Assembly (NCBI RefSeq): GCF_031582905.1
Contig: NZ_CP133990.1
Location: 2,294,001-2,358,000, forward strand
DNA length: 64,000 nucleotides
Direction of reading: 5' to 3'
From: Pengzhenrongella sp031582905
Lineage (GTDB): Bacteria; Actinomycetota; Actinomycetes; Actinomycetales; Cellulomonadaceae
The notes beneath the pieces were generated by a model. That model searched no databases, was not told the origin of the DNA, and was given only the letters and a program-made list of their open reading frames with translations. The position numbers and the translations under genes were made by a program. This document shows positions 63,878 to 64,000 of this stretch, one piece after another (position 1 is the stretch's first letter; each line of letters begins with the position of its first letter).

Positions 63878-64000
63878 TCAACCCTCCCGGCGGCGCTCGT
63901 CCTCCTCGTCCCACGCCTCGGTGCGGGCGGCGGCACGGTCGAGCGCCTCCTGCGCCGCCTCCCGGGTGGCGTACGGGCCCATGACGTCCGTCCAGGAGCT
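63878..64000 (-). CDS. SPOR-like small protein, 5' part beyond window
   Basis: Only the last 40 residues are visible, ending at TGA 63880-63878: SSWTDVMGPYATREAAQEAL, then a helix DRAAARTEAWDEEDERRRE. GPYATREEAxxAL followed by an AWDEED-type tail is typical of the short actinobacterial proteins with a SPOR-like repeat and an N-terminal WY motif, function unknown. The frame is open to the window edge. Convergent with panB. Confidence 0.7.
   Translation of the reverse strand, partial: SSWTDVMGPYATREAAQEALDRAAARTEAWDEEDERRREG

Noticed and set aside
1..64000. tRNA, rRNA, transposase, integrase, restriction or toxin-antitoxin genes
   Set aside because: None recognised on either strand; the window looks like core chromosome without mobile elements.

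Overview
The window is a high-GC (well above 70% by eye) actinobacterial chromosome segment. No rRNA, tRNA, CRISPR array, insertion sequence or prophage was recognised. Gene content and order match a conserved actinobacterial core. The series idsA-like, Rv2175c-like, PASTA kinase, class II aroG, plsC, fadD15, DEDDh/GIY-YIG nuclease, trpD, ctaE-qcrCAB, ctaDFC, HesB, glycerate kinase, pepA, E2, DUF1731 epimerase, lipB-lipA, DUF4191, RDD, glnA1, glnE, glnA2, panB runs in the same overall order as M. tuberculosis Rv2173-Rv2225. Absence of mycobacterium-specific genes, a PPi-type phosphofructokinase and the overall style suggest a Micrococcales member such as a Cellulomonas relative; that placement is inference.

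Layout. 1-11.6 kb: DUF4192 protein (cut by the left edge), prenyl synthase, DNA-binding protein and its probable kinase PknL, a four-LysM transglycosylase, class II DAHP synthase coupled to PPi-PFK, an acyltransferase and ROK glucokinase. 11.8-17.7 kb: long-chain acyl-CoA ligase, a two-CxxC small protein, the nuclease, TrpD and a receiver-like protein. 18-27 kb: the whole actinobacterial cytochrome bcc-aa3 supercomplex, interrupted by Mn/Fe-SOD. 27-38 kb: Fe-S carrier, glycerate kinase, DJ-1 protein, M20 peptidase, DUF3043, aldo/keto reductase, pyrD with a coupled 69-aa protein, membrane proteins, leucyl aminopeptidase, proline-rich lipoprotein. 38-52 kb: lipoate metabolism (lpdA, E2, lipB, lipA) interleaved with an epimerase, a degenerate membrane kinase, a Gfo/Idh oxidoreductase, and an MMPL exporter with its MarR regulator. 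52-64 kb: nitrogen assimilation (GlnR box, glnA, glnE, glnA2), SDR, DUF3072, nadE-panB, and a SPOR-like protein cut by the right edge.

Two window-wide observations matter for every entry. First, about twenty conserved genes carry apparent frameshifts, nearly all explained by one missing base in a G or C run; I read these as sequencing or assembly errors, and I give the span of the intact gene. Second, about eighteen genes show a TANNNT hexamer followed by exactly 6 or 7 bases and then ATG/GTG, the known actinobacterial leaderless-mRNA arrangement. I used this to choose starts.

Most interesting non-routine signals: a 13-bp tandem repeat that puts successive ATG codons of the Gfo/Idh gene in three frames right behind a leaderless promoter; a 20-bp perfect palindrome covering the MMPL start codon beside marR; an unannotated-looking 31-codon gene with a strong ribosome site and U-tailed terminator behind glnA; and three promoters whose -10 element overlaps the stop codon of the preceding gene.
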